DNA from: Pseudomonadota bacterium
GTDB taxonomy: Bacteria; Pseudomonadota; Alphaproteobacteria; Rhizobiales; Xanthobacteraceae
Assembly (NCBI GenBank): GCA_018971625.1
Contig: JAGXAJ010000036.1
Span: 1-40,679, forward strand
DNA: 40,679 nucleotides
Direction of reading: 5' to 3'
Made by a program: the position numbers and the translations under genes. A model generated the notes under the pieces. That model made no database searches, was not told where the DNA came from, and was given only the letters and a program-made list of their open reading frames with translations. Positions within the stretch are counted from its first letter, which is position 1, and each line of letters begins with the position of its first letter. Positions 15,819 to 24,243 of the stretch are shown piece after piece.

Positions 15819-17849
15819 TCATTCGGTGAACGGTTGATTGACCGCTTTGCTGAAGTCGAACGCGTCGAACAGATCGGCAAGCGCCGGGCTGTTGGTCGGC
15901 ACGTACGCATTGTTCTTGGCGAACTTCGGATTCGGCAGATTGTCGCGGCTGCGGTTGGTCATCGGGCTCAGGCTCCAGTTCCGCTCGATGAACTTGTCGA
16001 TCGAAACGTGGTCGCCGTAGTTATGATAGACCTTTCCACCGGTCGAATACGGCGAGAGGATCAAGAGCGGTATGCGCGGTCCGTCGCCGAAGAAGTCGAT
16101 CGACTGGACAAAGCCCGAGTCCCAGTAACCACCCGCCTCGTCCCAGGTGATGAACACGGCGGTTTCCGCCTTCAGCTTCGGATTGGCGTCGAGTGCACTG
16201 AGGACGTTGAGAGTGTAGGCTTCGAACAGGTCAACCTTCGAGCTCGAAGGATGGCCGTCGAGCAGACCGTCCGGCTTGCCGAACGACACCGCAGGCAGCG
16301 TGTTGTTCTGAATCGCCGTGATCAGATCAGCGGTATCCTTGATATGCGCAGCCCGTTGCGCGGGGTTGCCCATGATCGAGGTGGCATACTGGAATGGGTT
16401 GCAGATCTGGCAATAAGCCACGCCGAGAGCGTGCGCCGGATCAGTCAACGCCGCGGCCGACAGGTTCGGATTGGCCGGATTCGCCGCAACCGCTTCATTC
16501 GAGAGCACCACGGCATCGTTATACGCGCCACCGTAATAGGCCCACGAAATTTGCTTGGCATTGAGGGAGTCGCCGATGGTCTTGACCGGCGACGGTGGAA
16601 GATTGCTGCCGCCCGACAGCGCACCGTTGGGCAGGTAGCCCGGGTTGGTATTGTTGAGCATGTAGTAGTGGTTGGGTTGGCAGTTCGGCTCCGCCGCGTA
16701 GGAGAGATTCTCCAGATAAGTCACAATGGGCTTGACGCCGGCTTGGTTGATGTCGGCGCAAGCACTGAAGTTACCGTCGACCGTGTACTGATTGACGGTA
16801 CCCGAAACCGGATTCGGGTTGGCGATCAGGCTCGTGGGCGGCGTGGTGGGATTACCGTTGCCGTCGCTCCAGAACGCGGCGTCGCCGGTGCCGAGCATGA
16901 AATGGTTGGCGCCGGTGCCACCATGGAACGACTGATGGAAATTATCGCCCAGCGTGAAGCGGTCTGCCAGTTGCTTCAGGATCGGAGCCTGCTCCTGCTC
17001 GGTGTTGTAGAAGCCCATCGAATTGCCAAGGCTCTTGCCGTTCGAGTAGGTCGCCATCACGAACGGGAACAGGTCGGCCGTGCAGCCGGAGCTGTTGGTC
17101 TTGGACGCGCCCGCCACGCTGCAATCCTCTTGCTGCCAATCCTGGTAGAAGCGGTGCGTGGTGTCGCCGGTGTAGTCGTCGTCGGTGAGATTGGGACCCT
17201 GCATCGGGAACGGACCGGCAAGGGTGCCGGCACCGGGAACGCGGGTGTCGAGCGAGCCGGCCGGCAGACCGGTGGCACCGGTAGTCAGGATGTCGAGGCT
17301 TGCCGGATCCATGTCCTTTTCGACGCTCGCCTCAGCAATCGTCTTGAACGGAGCGCCAGTATCGCTTTGCGCGACCGGAGCGCCGTTGGTGTTCGGCTGC
17401 GGCATCACGTTGGTGGGGCTGTAGGGCGTCTTGGCAATCGCCGGAGCGCCGATGTAATACGCGGTCTGGCCGGCGACCGAGTACTGCTGAGCCTGCGCAA
17501 AGTTCGGACCGGGCGTACCGTCTTCATTGACGATGCCCTTCGACAGCAGGTTGGAGATGGTCTGCCCCGCGCCTTTCGGCTTGTAGACACCGAACGTGTG
17601 GTCGAGACCACGGTTTTCACCAATCAGGACAATAACGTGTTTGATCGGAGACGCAGTCTTGAGGTTGTCGGCAGGATTGCCGCTGCCATTATCGCCGCCG
17701 CTGCCCTTGTTGCCCGAGTGGCTTGGGTGCGAACGCAAATCCCAATTGCTTCGGCCGTAGTTCTGCGCCGCGTAAGCTGCGGTAGCAATCGCCGTCGATA
17801 CAACGCAGAGCGCCGTGGTGGTTCGCCATCTTCTCAAATTTAATTTCAT
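15819..17849 (-). CDS. Exported phosphoesterase family protein (phospholipase C / AcpA-like)
   Basis: About 676 aa from the chosen start. The signal peptide is MKLNLRRWRTTTALCVVSTA followed by IATAAYAAQ. A Ser/Gly/Asn-rich linker (HSGNKGSGGDNGSGNPADN) leads to the catalytic domain: VIVLIGENRGLDHTFGVY (Glu78, Asn79, Asp83, His84) and VFITWDEAGGYWDSGF near the C terminus, then GDGPRIPLLILSPYS. These are the metal-binding motifs of the PF04185 phosphoesterases. The open frame reaches 17963, but I placed the start at 17849 because the signal peptide begins there. It should act outside the inner membrane, and with a T2SS nearby it is a candidate secreted enzyme. Substrate unknown. Confidence 0.88.
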   Translation of the reverse strand: MKLNLRRWRTTTALCVVSTAIATAAYAAQNYGRSNWDLRSHPSHSGNKGSGGDNGSGNPADNLKTASPIKHVIVLIGENRGLDHTFGVYKPKGAGQTISNLLSKGIVNEDGTPGPNFAQAQQYSVAGQTAYYIGAPAIAKTPYSPTNVMPQPNTNGAPVAQSDTGAPFKTIAEASVEKDMDPASLDILTTGATGLPAGSLDTRVPGAGTLAGPFPMQGPNLTDDDYTGDTTHRFYQDWQQEDCSVAGASKTNSSGCTADLFPFVMATYSNGKSLGNSMGFYNTEQEQAPILKQLADRFTLGDNFHQSFHGGTGANHFMLGTGDAAFWSDGNGNPTTPPTSLIANPNPVSGTVNQYTVDGNFSACADINQAGVKPIVTYLENLSYAAEPNCQPNHYYMLNNTNPGYLPNGALSGGSNLPPSPVKTIGDSLNAKQISWAYYGGAYNDAVVLSNEAVAANPANPNLSAAALTDPAHALGVAYCQICNPFQYATSIMGNPAQRAAHIKDTADLITAIQNNTLPAVSFGKPDGLLDGHPSSSKVDLFEAYTLNVLSALDANPKLKAETAVFITWDEAGGYWDSGFVQSIDFFGDGPRIPLLILSPYSTGGKVYHNYGDHVSIDKFIERNWSLSPMTNRSRDNLPNPKFAKNNAYVPTNSPALADLFDAFDFSKAVNQPFTE

Positions 17850-18182
17850 TGTCGGCCCCAGGTTAAAGTTATCGCCGAAGTCATTTAGTTTGACAACATG
17901 ACGCACGGATATCGATGCTGTAACGCGCGCAAGAAAATCAGAACGGTCCAAAAAATATTCCAAAACCTCTTCGGCATCACATAATTTGTCTAGCGTAAAT
18001 TCGCGCCACTCATCGGATTGCTGGACTTTTGTCCGGCGCGTAGTGCGCCCCGCCGAATTGAATCCGCATATGCGACATCAATGATGCGCGACATCTCCCC
18101 ATGCCAACCAGCTGATGGCCGTAAACTTTCCCAGCGCAGCGTATGTATTCTCGCACGTGGTCACTTCGATGTATGCCACTAC

Positions 18183-19559
18183 TCAGTGCAACAAATGCTT
18201 CGACTGCACCACCCGGCGAAGCGCAGCATAATGAGAGTCATGCACCGCAGGATTGAACAGTGACCACGGCTCGGCTCCGGCCAACAATGAGGGCACAGCG
18301 GCAGCCATCAGATAACGATAGTTTCGGCAATCAGTTGCAGCATCTGCGGTTCGGCCATCGGCAACCGCCATGTCGATCCGTCTCAGGCTAAGTACGAGCT
18401 CTTTGAGCGCGTTACGCGCCAGTACCCGCTGCTGCTCGCCGCCCGATACGCTGGTGTCCTTGCGATCAGGATACTGTTCGGTCAATTCCCGCAACTCGTT
18501 TCCAATGGTATCGACTGCGAGTGAAACCGTATTCTTGTCACCTGACCGAATTGCCGTGTCGAGAACGGTCGTGAAATCGTTGATTTCCTTTAGCGAGGCG
18601 CTAGCACCATCACGCTCGTAAGGCTGCGTGCCATCGCCGACCGCAGTGAGATAGGCTGTCAGATCCTGCCGATCTTGAGCCGACAACCCGAGACCGAACA
18701 CCCGATCGAAATGCGCCACCACCTGATCGTAATTGTCGAAGCGGCCGTCATGAAAGTAAGGAGCATTGAAATCTGCATTGCGCAACGTCGACGTCTTGAA
18801 CAGACCACCAGAACCGACGTCGTGTTGCTGATGATCACTGAACACGCCGGACGGCGTGTGACAGCCAGCACAGCTCAGATTCGCATCGTGGGGAAACGGT
18901 TTTGCGAACAGCGCCTCACCACGGCGTTCGGATTCACTGATCTTGCCGATCAATCGTCCACCCGGACCGAGGCTCGGATTGGGCAGGAAATCGATATCCT
19001 GGATATAGGCGACGATGGCATCAAGGATATCGGGCGACGGTTCGGGCCCGGCAAACTCGTTGACGATAACGTTGTGAACGAAATCGCGCAGCGACGGCAT
19101 GCGTCCGTCGACGCCATAGGGTGCCAGATAGCGCGCACCACGCAGGCTCGGGATCCGGACCGGATCGAGCACCTGATTATCGGCCTTCGGATTGAACAGC
19201 GGACCGTTGACATCGAAATTACCGGGACGCGTCGACATCTTCGGCATAAAAAACTTGGCGTTACCGGCGCCATTAACGTGACAGGTGCTGCAGCTGACAT
19301 TGGCTTGCCGCGCCACGCCACCGAGAATCCCGGGCGAACTAAAGGCCAGGTTGCCGAGACTGATCAGATAGGATTTTCCCCCGGCGAGTTCCGAGTGGAA
19401 GACTTCGCGCGGCTTGTAAAGCGCGTCCTCGTTGAGCTCGGTTTTCGGTGGCAGGGTCGTTTGATCGCCGTCGACCGGAAATGCGACAACGCGCCCTTGA
19501 AAAGCCGCGATCAGCACTCCGAACGCGAGGCTCACCATCCATGCGTGACGCGGCATCAT
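18183..19559 (-). CDS. Di-heme cytochrome c peroxidase / MauG-family protein
   Basis: 458 aa with a signal peptide (hydrophobic AWMVSLAFGVLIAAF). Two CxxCH heme c sites are visible: CSTCH at 90-94 and CAGCH at 230-234. The second is followed by KTSTLRNADFNAPYFHDGRF, the conserved T-x-x-L-R-N and Y-F-H-D-G-x block of bacterial di-heme peroxidases. The C-terminal 120 residues, past the heme domains, are an unusual helical extension ending in LLAGAEPWSLFNPAVHDSHY. Its start overlaps the imelysin gene stop by 4 bases (19556-19559), so the two are translationally coupled. Family members reduce peroxides or carry out redox maturation in the periplasm. Confidence 0.88.
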   Translation of the reverse strand: MMPRHAWMVSLAFGVLIAAFQGRVVAFPVDGDQTTLPPKTELNEDALYKPREVFHSELAGGKSYLISLGNLAFSSPGILGGVARQANVSCSTCHVNGAGNAKFFMPKMSTRPGNFDVNGPLFNPKADNQVLDPVRIPSLRGARYLAPYGVDGRMPSLRDFVHNVIVNEFAGPEPSPDILDAIVAYIQDIDFLPNPSLGPGGRLIGKISESERRGEALFAKPFPHDANLSCAGCHTPSGVFSDHQQHDVGSGGLFKTSTLRNADFNAPYFHDGRFDNYDQVVAHFDRVFGLGLSAQDRQDLTAYLTAVGDGTQPYERDGASASLKEINDFTTVLDTAIRSGDKNTVSLAVDTIGNELRELTEQYPDRKDTSVSGGEQQRVLARNALKELVLSLRRIDMAVADGRTADAATDCRNYRYLMAAAVPSLLAGAEPWSLFNPAVHDSHYAALRRVVQSKHLLH

Positions 19560-20335
19560 TGCGAACTGGCCTCGAGGGCAGCGTGCTGCAGGTCCAGCTT
19601 GGCCGCCGCGCTTTGTAGCAAGATCACCAGTTCCTCACTGGCGCGCCGCAGAGCCATCACATCAACGCTGGGCAGATCGCGCGCGGCAACGATCGTCTTC
19701 AGTCGCTCGATGCGTGCTTCTATGTTATCGGCGAGTCCGGAATCGACAGTCTTGAGCGTCGCCGAGAAAATCGTGCGATAGGCAAAATCGATGCCCGCGA
19801 CGTTGTTGCGCATGTCTTCGAGCGAAGTGCCACTGATGCGGGACTCGCCGCCGTCGGCTTTGCTTTCGCCGACTTCATAGGCCAACCGCACGATGCCATC
19901 GAGCAGGCCTTGCGGCGTCAGCGCCATATCGTGCAACTTACCTTGCAGATTTTCGAGATTTTCGACCAGCCCCTCGGTGTCGTGCTCGACATCAGTGCGT
20001 CCTGCGCCGAATAATTGGGCTTCGATTGCATGGAAACCGCTGTCTGCGTTGGGCCAAGCGTCGATCTTGGCGTCGAGTTCGGGAACAAAGCCGGCTGTGA
20101 CTACTTCCGAGCGTTCCCAGTCCGCGCGGGCCGAAATCCAGGCTTGCTTTGCGCCCGCCAGATCGCCGGCCGCGACCCGCTCGCGCAGATTGCGCGCGCC
20201 GGCGAGCGCCTGACCAATGCTTTCGATCGTATAAGATCGATAGTTTTCCGCGGCGGCATCGAGCGGTGCGGCGACCGCGCGCTCCGTTCCCAGCATTAGA
20301 AGCACAAGCAAAAGCGTTCGTCGCAATGTGATCAT
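19556..20335 (-). CDS. Imelysin / EfeO-like periplasmic protein
   Basis: 259 aa with a short signal peptide (MITLRRTLLLVLLMLGTERA, cleavage near AVA-A). The imelysin/EfeO signature GxHxxE appears as GFHAIE at residues 100-105, preceded by the W-x-x-x-R-x-x-W-E helix (AWISARADWERSEVV). Such proteins are helical periplasmic factors linked to ferrous or ferric iron uptake; the earlier peptidase annotation (M75) is not supported by clear evidence. The ATGA overlap with the downstream di-heme peroxidase gene makes a two-gene operon, a pairing also known for imelysin genes elsewhere. Iron handling is the likely role, but no metal site beyond GxHxxE can be inferred. Confidence 0.85.
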   Translation of the reverse strand: MITLRRTLLLVLLMLGTERAVAAPLDAAAENYRSYTIESIGQALAGARNLRERVAAGDLAGAKQAWISARADWERSEVVTAGFVPELDAKIDAWPNADSGFHAIEAQLFGAGRTDVEHDTEGLVENLENLQGKLHDMALTPQGLLDGIVRLAYEVGESKADGGESRISGTSLEDMRNNVAGIDFAYRTIFSATLKTVDSGLADNIEARIERLKTIVAARDLPSVDVMALRRASEELVILLQSAAAKLDLQHAALEASSQ

Positions 20336-20560
20336 CTCTCACAAGGCCGCCCAGCCGAAATATCAAGCCACAATACGCACGCAATATTGTCAGCTTCATA
20401 TGCTGTTTTGTGACGGGACGGTTGCGCACGTCCAATTTTCTCGCAAAAGTCATTTTCTGCTGAATATTTTCGTCCAAAAAAATCCGCTGAACATCCGGGA
20501 CTTCTTCGTGCGGAAAAATAATTTCTTTGCATGCGCGTCATATCATTGGGGCTGACCATC

Positions 20561-20596
20561 ATGACTCCAGTCATCGCGCGGTGACCTTCAGGTCAC
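20561..20596 (+). promoter_or_regulatory. Two tandem palindromes upstream of gspO, likely operators
   Basis: Two perfect palindromes lie side by side: ATGACT-CC-AGTCAT at 20561-20574 and GTGACCT-TC-AGGTCAC at 20581-20596. Their centres are 21 bases apart, close to two helical turns, and both share the TGAC...GTCA form. They are 15-50 bases before the gspO start and about 225 bases before the divergent imelysin start. The arrangement fits two dimers of one transcription factor. The regulator is not identifiable from sequence. Confidence 0.5.
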
Positions 20597-20611
20597 GTCT
20601 TTGAGCCTTGC

Positions 20612-21100
20612 ATGTTCGCCGACACAGAACATTTTTGGTTTTTTGGTATTTTCGCAGCGCTTTGCCTGCTCTGTGGCTTGCTTTCGTTGATCGACATTCA
20701 ACGCGGCATCATTCCCAACAAGTTGAATCTGTTGATCGCCCTGCTCGGGATCATCAAGGCCATTCTCGGCAATGGTCCGCCCGACGCCATCAAAGCTCTG
20801 AGTCAGGCCGCAGTAATCGGCGCTATTTTCTGGCTGTTGCGGCGCCTGTATTTTTTCTGGCGAAAAGCCGCAGGCCTCGGCCTCGGCGATGTCAAATTTC
20901 TTGCCGCTGCCGGAACCTGGATCGGCATCGCCGGACTTCCCATTCTGTTGCTGATCGCGACGTCCGGAGCGCTCATTGCCGTCGGCGGGCTGCAACTGGC
21001 CGGACGCGACATAACGAGACAAACCTCATTGCCGTTCGGACCGTTTTTGGCGTTCGGCCTGGTGCTGACCGCACTGTTGCAACAATTGCTCGCGCTTTAG
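20612..21100 (+). CDS. gspO: Type II secretion prepilin peptidase (short A24 form)
   Basis: 162 aa, a short form of the A24 aspartic prepilin peptidase with about six hydrophobic segments. Both catalytic aspartates are visible: Asp28 in SLIDIQRGIIPN and Asp93 in the GxGD motif GLGDVKFLAAAG. Full-length GspO/PilD is around 250-290 aa and carries an N-terminal N-methyltransferase domain with two CxxC pairs; that part is absent. It should cleave the pseudopilins GspG, H, I, J and K just before Phe or Val at the inner membrane. It is convergent with the GspC-like gene, and the stop codons overlap by 4 bases (21097-21100). Its promoter region carries two tandem palindromes. Confidence 0.9.
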   Translation: MFADTEHFWFFGIFAALCLLCGLLSLIDIQRGIIPNKLNLLIALLGIIKAILGNGPPDAIKALSQAAVIGAIFWLLRRLYFFWRKAAGLGLGDVKFLAAAGTWIGIAGLPILLLIATSGALIAVGGLQLAGRDITRQTSLPFGPFLAFGLVLTALLQQLLAL

Positions 21101-21711
21101 CGGCGTGCTCGCGCGCTCACCGGTAGCAAGCGCACCTCACCCGTCCTGCCGCCCGGCTGTGGCAGCGTTAGCACCGCCGACCGATCGTCCTTGCCCATAG
21201 TTACTTCGCGGGCGAGGATAGTCGTCAGCTTCCAGCCCTGATAGTCATCGCCGACTTTCAGCCGCAGCGCCGCCTGGGTGGACTGGTCGATGAAAATTCC
21301 AAAGCTTTCATCGATGCTGGCGATGGTGCCAACCAGCAAAAGTCGCGGCGGCTCGATTTCCTTCTTGCGTGCTGGCGGCTTGACGATCACCGGGTCGGCC
21401 GCTGCCGCGACGGGCTCCGGCCGCCGCGATGGCGAAAAGATCGGACGATCGCGTGTGGCAGATAGCTGCGTCAGGGGAATCTCCCACAGCGGATTAGCGC
21501 TTGCGGCATGCGACGGCCGTGACGGCGAGGCGGTCGCATGTACCGGGGTAACATGCTCCGGTGCGGGGGGAGTCGTGAATCGCGGTCCCGCCGGTTGCGT
21601 CTCCTCGGCGATATCAGCGTCGAGAACATCGCTGGACGCGGACGTCGATGGCGCCGCGGCTTGAGCCGACAACAGCAAAGCCGCCAGAACAATTGCAAAG
21701 CGACGGCTCAT
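21097..21711 (-). CDS. GspC/GspN-like type II secretion inner-membrane protein
   Basis: About 204 aa from the ATG at 21711, which overlaps the gspM stop by 4 bases. It has an N-terminal hydrophobic helix (FAIVLAALLLSAQAAA), a Pro/Thr-rich periplasmic linker, and a C-terminal HR-like region (ATRDRPIFSPSRRPEP, then PRLLLVGTIASIDESFGIFI) like the homology region that GspC uses to contact the secretin GspD. There is no PDZ or coiled-coil domain after it. Being last in the gspE-...-gspM operon, it is the probable link between the inner-membrane platform and GspD. The C versus N label is uncertain. Confidence 0.7.
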   Translation of the reverse strand: MSRRFAIVLAALLLSAQAAAPSTSASSDVLDADIAEETQPAGPRFTTPPAPEHVTPVHATASPSRPSHAASANPLWEIPLTQLSATRDRPIFSPSRRPEPVAAAADPVIVKPPARKKEIEPPRLLLVGTIASIDESFGIFIDQSTQAALRLKVGDDYQGWKLTTILAREVTMGKDDRSAVLTLPQPGGRTGEVRLLPVSARARR

Positions 21712-22268
21712 TTCGCACCCCGCCATTGCCCGGACACCTCGACCAGGATGCGCAAGCGCCCGCTTGCCGAATCGGATGCGGTGGGCGTCTGCACCACAAG
21801 CTGGTCGACAAACAAAAACGGCATGCCGGCCTCGAGATCATAGAGCAGCGGCTGCAATTGCGGTTGATCGATCTCACAGCTCGCGATCGTGCTGAGAAAA
21901 CCGGGTCTTGAGGGAGAGCCCTGCAGATCGAGCTGGGTCGACAATACATTGCCACCCGCTTTCACCACTGCGGCGGCGACCCGCTGCAGCAGCGCCGCGC
22001 CCGCTATCGTAACGGTCGCACCCTCCAGATAGGCGGAGCCGGACGGCATCGTCGCGTCGCCGGGCATACCACTGGATCCGGCGGGCCGGCTGCGATCGAG
22101 CTGTTTCAGCATTGCCGAGAAAGCCGCCACTTCACCGCGCTGGCTGAAAATGTCCGTAACCGAGTTCACCACGGCGAACAGCAGTAGAGCGATCAGCGCC
22201 AGATAGATCGTCGCGGCCAGGACTGGCGAACGGGTTACGAATCGTCTCGATGAAATAAGGGCGTTCAC
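21708..22268 (-). CDS. gspM: Type II secretion system protein GspM (short rhizobial type)
   Basis: 186 aa with one N-terminal membrane helix (VLAATIYLALIALLLFAVVN), a short helical linker and a ferredoxin-like periplasmic domain (LLQRVAAAVVKAGGNVLSTQ; PLLYDLEAGMPFLFVDQLVV). This fits GspM of the T2SSM_b type, which pairs with GspL in the inner-membrane platform. The start is a GTG overlapping the gspL stop, and the stop overlaps the GspC-like gene, so the operon is tightly coupled. Identity rests mainly on size, topology and operon position. Confidence 0.75.
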   Translation of the reverse strand: MNALISSRRFVTRSPVLAATIYLALIALLLFAVVNSVTDIFSQRGEVAAFSAMLKQLDRSRPAGSSGMPGDATMPSGSAYLEGATVTIAGAALLQRVAAAVVKAGGNVLSTQLDLQGSPSRPGFLSTIASCEIDQPQLQPLLYDLEAGMPFLFVDQLVVQTPTASDSASGRLRILVEVSGQWRGAK

Positions 22269-23347
22269 GTCGCGATCCCGAAATAGGCGGTGATATGGGC
22301 CTCGATGTGAAAGCGCTCGCCGGTCTCGTTTGCCGCGCGCGTGGTCGGCGCAAAGAATGTGGCGCGGCTGAATTGCGGCGATTGTTCGAGCAGTCGCACC
22401 AATGACGGCGCGTCCTGCGTCATGCCCACGATCTGGACCTTGTCACCCTCGATCCGCAGTTCCGTCACATAAGTGGTATCAGGCAGCGCTCGCGAAATCG
22501 CTTCCAGCACCATGACGCTCGATGGCGTGTTCTGTTTGCGCTTGGCAAGCAGGCCAAGACCAGATCCGGAGCCATTTGAGTCCAGCCGTAACGCCGCGCG
22601 CCGCTGCGAGATCTGATGCTGCAGTTCGCTTTGCTGCGACTCCATGGCGCTATCGAGATAGGCCGCAATCAGCAGTGAGGCCGCCGCGGCGACGCCGGCG
22701 GCGAGCAAAAAATTGCGCAGCAAACGTGGAATATTCGCCAGTAATCCGCCGGAGCTTTGCAATCGCTGATCGAACAACTTGATCCGGACGGCCGGTTCGG
22801 TGCCGGTCGAAACCGTGGCGTAGAATGCAACCGAACCTGCATCGAGCATCTGAGCCAATTTCAACAGCGGATGGACCTTGTTTTTCGAAGTCGCGGCGAA
22901 GGTCATTTCGATCCGCGCGTTCGCCGCGGGGGTCGGCGTGCTCCAGCCGAATACAACGTCATTGACAGACCAAGGCGTCAGACAATCGACCTGTGACCGG
23001 ATCATGCCATCGAGGAAATCACCTGCCTGGCTTGGAAAATCGAGTGGACTTGCCAACACCTGGCTGGCGGACAGGTTCATCTCGACGCGGCTGCCGCGAA
23101 AGGCCGCCGCCCACCCCGGCGACAATGGAGGATCGGGCCTGCCATTCAGTACGCTAAAGGACCGTTCTGGCAACGCCGGTGCGTTGTTCGTCGCGGGCGC
23201 TGTCGCGGTCAATGTGCCCTCTTCGCCTTGATCGATCAGGATCCGCCGTGATCGCACCAGACGAGCCGCCACGACATCGACGGTGCCGGCCACCACCGCG
23301 ATCCATTCGCTAAACAATTCCTTGAGCTCGGCGATGAGCGACATCAT
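22265..23347 (-). CDS. gspL: Type II secretion system protein GspL
   Basis: 360 aa. The N-terminal cytoplasmic domain (about residues 1-210) has the weak actin-like fold of GspL/PilM, followed by one membrane helix (FLLAAGVAAAASLLIAAYL). A periplasmic helix follows, rich in Gln and Arg, as in PilN/GspL (SAMESQQSELQHQISQRRAA). A ferredoxin-like end follows (TTYVTELRIEGDKVQIVGMT, PSLVRLLEQSPQFSRATFF). GspL binds the ATPase GspE on the inside and GspM on the outside. The frame overlaps gspK by 4 bases. Confidence 0.8.
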   Translation of the reverse strand: MMSLIAELKELFSEWIAVVAGTVDVVAARLVRSRRILIDQGEEGTLTATAPATNNAPALPERSFSVLNGRPDPPLSPGWAAAFRGSRVEMNLSASQVLASPLDFPSQAGDFLDGMIRSQVDCLTPWSVNDVVFGWSTPTPAANARIEMTFAATSKNKVHPLLKLAQMLDAGSVAFYATVSTGTEPAVRIKLFDQRLQSSGGLLANIPRLLRNFLLAAGVAAAASLLIAAYLDSAMESQQSELQHQISQRRAALRLDSNGSGSGLGLLAKRKQNTPSSVMVLEAISRALPDTTYVTELRIEGDKVQIVGMTQDAPSLVRLLEQSPQFSRATFFAPTTRAANETGERFHIEAHITAYFGIAT

Positions 23348-24243
23348 AGAGTCCCACGTTTCACGGCGCCGCGGGGCACAACGACGTCATCCTGCCAGGA
23401 TAGCACGCGATAAGGTTCTTTCTTGTCGCCCAGCGCGATCACCACGTCCGACGCGGTACGGTTTCCGCCACGAAAACTGATCGCGGCCTCGACCCGATAG
23501 CAGGTGCTTTTGGCTGTCGTTACGTCTGCCGCCGCGGGAGCTGAATGATCCAGGCTGGCGGGGGTATCGTTTGCAGACGCGCTTTTCGGCTGGTCATGTC
23601 CGGGCAACGCGGCGATGACCTCGGGTGCGGCAATTGACGCATCGACGCCCGCCGATCCATTGAACACGGTCACGAAAGGCAATGCGCGGTCCACAAGACC
23701 CGGCGGCAGACCGACAACGAGGGCAAGTTCGCCCGTATGCGTAAACAGCGATTGCCGCGGCGAATAATCGAGACCAGCCATACGATAGAGCGCTTCCTCG
23801 TCGTTGGTGGCTCCCGGTACCGGACGGGTTCGCCAACCCACGATCCGATCTGCGTCCTCGCTGGCAGCCGCTTTGCTTGCGCCAAGTCCGGCGAATAGTC
23901 CGGCCAGGATTTCCTTTGGCGCGAAATTGAGATCAACCCGGGCCGCCTCGGATATGAATTTCACCGACACGTCGGCGTCATCCATCTTGAAGTGAAATGA
24001 CCCGTGCGAGGGCCGCTCCCTGTCACCCGTTAATGCCAACTGGTAGGCTGTGAGTTCCAGACTGGCCGACACCAGCGCCTCTGTCCGCAGCGCGGTGTCG
24101 TTGATCGCGAGCGCCTGCGCCGCAGTCGACAAATATGTCGAGTAGACCGCCGCCAGTATCGATATCGCCATCAGAATCCAAAGCACCGCGACAATCACGA
24201 CGCCCTGCTCCGAGTCCGACATGCCGGGATGGTCTTGCATCAT
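23344..24243 (-). CDS. gspK: Type II secretion minor pseudopilin GspK
   Basis: 299 aa. The prepilin segment SEQGVVIVAVLWILMAISIL has the peptidase cleavage Gly followed by Val. As is typical for GspK, Glu at position +5 is missing. The soluble part begins YQLALTGDRERPSHGSFHF and contains EAARVDLNFAPKEILAGLF and WRTRPVPGATNDEEALYRMA, the conserved alpha-domain block of GspK. It sits at the tip of the pseudopilus with GspI and GspJ and needs GspO cleavage. The start overlaps the gspJ stop by 4 bases. Confidence 0.88.
   Translation of the reverse strand: MMQDHPGMSDSEQGVVIVAVLWILMAISILAAVYSTYLSTAAQALAINDTALRTEALVSASLELTAYQLALTGDRERPSHGSFHFKMDDADVSVKFISEAARVDLNFAPKEILAGLFAGLGASKAAASEDADRIVGWRTRPVPGATNDEEALYRMAGLDYSPRQSLFTHTGELALVVGLPPGLVDRALPFVTVFNGSAGVDASIAAPEVIAALPGHDQPKSASANDTPASLDHSAPAAADVTTAKSTCYRVEAAISFRGGNRTASDVVIALGDKKEPYRVLSWQDDVVVPRGAVKRGTL

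Noticed and set aside
15813..17843. 676-residue open frame on the plus strand
   Set aside because: It lies opposite the exported phosphoesterase, which has a signal peptide and catalytic motifs. The plus frame has no recognisable domain and unusual composition.
18675..19781. 368-residue plus-strand open frame
   Set aside because: Shadow of the imelysin/di-heme peroxidase operon, which has CxxCH and GxHxxE motifs on the other strand.
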